Below, in pieces: positions 61,231 through 64,000 of a DNA stretch of 64,000 nt (the stretch's first letter is position 1; each line of letters opens with the position of its first letter). The translations under genes were made by a program, and so were the position numbers. Under the pieces are notes generated by a model that did no database searches, was not told the DNA's origin, and was given only the letters and a program-made list of their open reading frames with translations. The stretch covers positions 1,692,501-1,756,500 of the forward strand of contig CALZFC010000019.1 in the NCBI GenBank assembly GCA_945643635.1, read 5' to 3'. The stretch is from Allodiplogaster sudhausi (lineage: Eukaryota; Nematoda; Chromadorea; Rhabditida; Diplogasteridae).

Positions 61231-61462
61231 ATCCTTGAACCCCTTCGACTCCTCTTGCAATCCTCCATTTCCCTCTTTCTTCACTGGACGGATTCATTGC
61301 CCGTCCGTCTTGGCGTGAAAAAGGCAGCGTTCTCTCCGGCCTCCCTGAAATTTCGTGGCTGATAGACGCAGGGAGTCTTTCCACTTTCTTCGCTTGCAGG
61401 AGACCTCCATCTTAATCCATCTCTATTTCCTCGGCCATAAAGAGTGCCATCCTGGACACGAC

Positions 61463-64000
61463 ATGCCGGAGGTATGAACAATTTGTCTCCTACCTTAAAA
61501 ATTACCTTGTTAGAGCTGTTTGAAGATGATTGTTAGGTCACGCAGTAGACAGACTTGAATAGATCAAAATGTTGGCGTGGCTAATAAAATAGTATACGAA
61601 ACTTCTAAAGAAGAAAAAGTCCGTAGAAATATTGTCTTGCATTAAAATGGGCTTAATATAATAACTAAAATGGGCTCTTTTTTGCAGTTCCACGACCGCC
61701 TGGAGTACCTGGACGAACGATACGAGCATCTCAAGCGGAATGTTAAGGCTCTCAAGCAGAAGATGCAAGAACTTGAAGTTGGTTTCCACTTTCGTTTCAC
61801 TCTTCTCATTTCTTCTCTCACTGTCATGTTTTCTCACGGTCACAATAATCTTTTGGAAGATATCAATTTATATTACTGCTACTAACATTTTAACGACATA
61901 TTTTGAATGTATTAATGGCGTTGCTTACGTTGGATTCTAGAGGTTTTCGATTCTACGAAGAAAAATTGGTGTTGGAAGTTCATATTTGATATCTTATTAC
62001 TGGGTGTGATTTCGTAACTCTCGCACCGGTGTCATTCTGTGTGCCAGTAATACCATCCATAATAGTTGAATGTTGGAAGACGAATGTCAGTCCAATGGTC
62101 ATCAATAACTTCTTCTTCCTGTCAGTACCGATGTTGTGTCTGCTTCTTACTACTACTTTTTTCCGCATACATTTAAAAAGTATTATTATTATTATTATTA
62201 TTATGACACTTACTCTAAACAAAATATAAAAGATGAAGCTAGCAAAACCTTTGCATTCTTCTCGGCAAGACAAGTTGGCATCTTTAGATTAATATTTATT
62301 TTATGCAAGAGTTTGCGCTTATTGTTAGAAATAAATTTATAAGACGTTAACTTGTCGTGCCGGGAGTTAACCATTCAAAGTTTGTACTTCTCTGTTGTTT
62401 TTGCATGGAGTGCCACGCAACCCTCTAATGATGGATTCCTCCCACTTTTCGACGCAGGCAATTCTCAAGACAGACCATGACGAGGAGAGCGGAGCCATCA
62501 TACGGGAGATCATTGAGAAGATCAAGTTGGAAAAGGTTGGATGGCTTATCTCTTATCCATTCAACAGTTTATGCCAGTCAGGAAGAAGGGAGAGAGAGCG
62601 AGAGAATGAGAACGAGAAAGAGAGAGAAAGATTTTGGAAAATAGAGCATTTAAATGTTGCCGAATGAAAATATGTTGTGATTGGAATATCTATTTATATA
62701 AGTGGATATATAAATATGTTTACTTTTCAGCAAGTTCTTCGCGATGAAGCGGCAGTGATCCTGGGCGAACTTAACAATGCAACCTTCAAGGAAGAAGGAC
62801 GCAAACTCATGACAGGTTGTATGAGGCATTCCTCTCTCTCCCCCTCTCTCTCTCTCTCTGTCTCGCTCTCTCTGTCTCGCTCTCTGCCATTATCTCTATT
62901 GCTTTATCTCTCTATTTCTCACACACACTCTCTCTCTCTTCTGTTGCTCTAGTTTTCTCGCTCTATAGCTCCCTATCGCGTCTTACTTCTTCTCCTTCAA
63001 ATTCTATTTATTACCAAATATCCAAATCTCTTAAAAAGAATCTTTATTTAACAAAATCAGAAAATAATTGTAATGCCAAGAGCTGTAAAATAAGAAGGCG
63101 CAAAGATGCAGGAGAGAAACGACGCGCCGAGGAGGCGGCTGCGGCCCGCGCCAAGTGGGAAGCGGAGAGAGAGGAGAGAGAGGCGAGGGAGGCAGAGGAG
63201 AGGGCGAGGCGGAGGGAACAGCGGCTCAAGGAGGAGGAGGCCGAGCGGGTATGCAAACTGCGCTATTTTCAATTCCATTTCATTTTCCGTTCTATTCCTT
63301 TCATAGTAATGCGTTTGAAAACTTTAGGTTTTATTCCTTTTGTAAATTTTTAATATGTTCTGAATACGTATGTATTGTATATAACTGATAATCTGTATAA
63401 GTATAAACTGTTGTTTAAAATTATATAGTTATGGAAGAAAATAGCTGTCAATTAAAAGGAGCGCTCTGACCGGATGCGCGAAGTGGAAGCACAGCGAGCA
63501 GTGGCCATGGACCGGCTGCGTAATCTCCATCTCTACCTGGGAGACATGGACGCAAGGCCATGCGACACTCCGCCTGACTTGGGACACTTTGCCGGCGGCT
63601 CCTCCTCCTCCTCCATCTGCCCCCTCCATGGCTCGTCGCCACTCAAGGTTCCCGGAGCGAATGGAGCGAGTACGGTAGTCGGGAATGGCCAGCACAAGAA
63701 GGGAGCATCGACGGATGAGCTGAAAAGGAAAGAGTCGGGCGGTGTTCGCTGCTTCGGTCTCAAACATCTCTTCGGCAGGAGGTCTGTCAGATCTTTCATT
63801 TTTTTATGCTAATTTCCCTCATAAAATTTAACTGAAAAAAACATCAAAATATATTCATTACTAAGACAGCATGTACTTACATATTACATGCATACATTCT
63901 ATGTGTACGAAACAGGTCGTCCTCGTCCGGTTCTCTCGCACGGAAGAAGATGGAACTAGCAACGACAAACGGGGACGACATTATTCATCAGACGACTACA
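61463..64000 (+). CDS. coiled-coil protein, 5' portion (runs off the window)
   Basis: Exons with matching phases: 61463-61471 (ATG CCG GAG), 61688-61777, 62458-62535, 62731-62815, 63061-63248, 63459-63781, 63916 to the window end. The start is a 3-codon exon followed by FHDRLEYLDERYEHLKRNVK, a clear heptad-type helix. Further helices follow (REIIEKIKLEKQVLRDEAAV). Exon 5 is a highly charged single-helix-like stretch (WEAEREEREAREAEERARRR), then LRNLHLYLGDMDARPCDTPP and a Ser/Gly-rich, probably disordered region containing GGSSSSSICPLHGSSP and KRKESGGVRCFGLKHLFGRR. No catalytic domain is visible and I do not recognise the family; cytoskeletal or scaffold roles are possible for such architecture but unproven. 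The 9-nt first exon is the weakest part. Some acceptors are atypical (ATTAAAAG at 63451-63458). Confidence 0.75.
62181..62204. repeat. (ATT)n trinucleotide repeat
   Basis: Eight consecutive ATT-type units in the 680-bp intron between exons 2 and 3 of the coiled-coil gene. Confidence 0.95.

Larger units (their letters stand above)
50075..61462. other. gene-poor microsatellite region
   Basis: No exon chain is supported. GA tracts: 52729-52872, 53487-53523, 53905-53954, 55649-55755, 57808-57880, 59597-59725, 60070-60120. CT tracts: 53083-53165, 54450-54575, 54830-54905, 56196-56232, 56767-56830, 60400-60550. Poly(C) or poly(G) patches at 52267-52279, 54981-54992 and 59332-59342. The UGT first exon could lie near its left end, but I cannot place it. 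A 170-bp tandem duplication sits at the right end. Confidence 0.6.

Noticed and set aside
61281..61481. 66-codon - strand open frame before the coiled-coil gene
   Set aside because: Complex composition but no splice partners, and no recognisable domain; it overlaps the proposed start exon on the opposite strand.

Overview
The window is animal nuclear DNA with short GT-AG introns and small exons (about 50-200 nt). No CRISPR, operon or bacterial feature is present. The gene content is a glutamate-gated chloride channel, a voltage-gated potassium channel with a nematode-like C-terminal half, a UDP-glucuronosyltransferase and many small exons. This points to a nematode, possibly a many-exon lineage such as a diplogastrid; that placement is inference from protein character, not a database match. 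All gene models below were built by hand by joining exons so that reading frame and splice phase agree.

Layout. 215-2350 (+): last two recognisable exons of an acidic-tailed protein. 2798-6844 (+): glutamate-gated chloride channel subunit. 7754-12740 (-): complete 12-exon mitochondrial aminomethyltransferase (glycine cleavage T protein, 399 aa), with 43 copies of a 39-bp minisatellite in one intron. 14025-17737 (-): complete 13-exon Kv channel (512 aa). 17738-32846: about 15 kb of purine/pyrimidine microsatellite desert. 32855-33327: a 473-bp non-autonomous hAT-like transposon with perfect 8-bp target duplications. 35219 to about 37121 (+): DHHC palmitoyltransferase. 37776-39445 (-): a 5-exon, 254-aa secreted protein that looks like a stand-alone extracellular domain of a Cys-loop receptor, with no membrane helices and no cysteines in its mature part. 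39446-47484: desert. 47485-50074 (-): UDP-glucuronosyltransferase lacking its first exon(s). 50075-61462: desert. 61463-64000+ (+): start of a coiled-coil protein that runs off the window.

The genes do not form a pathway; each stands alone. Two neuronal channels and a ligand-binding-domain-like secreted protein lie within 40 kb. The strongest candidate for something undescribed is the soluble, cysteine-free receptor-domain protein at 37776-39445. Other notable points are a minisatellite that keeps all sense frames open and continues in frame from an aminomethyltransferase exon, probable GC-AG introns, and kilobase blocks of one-strand purine tracts filling more than half of the window.
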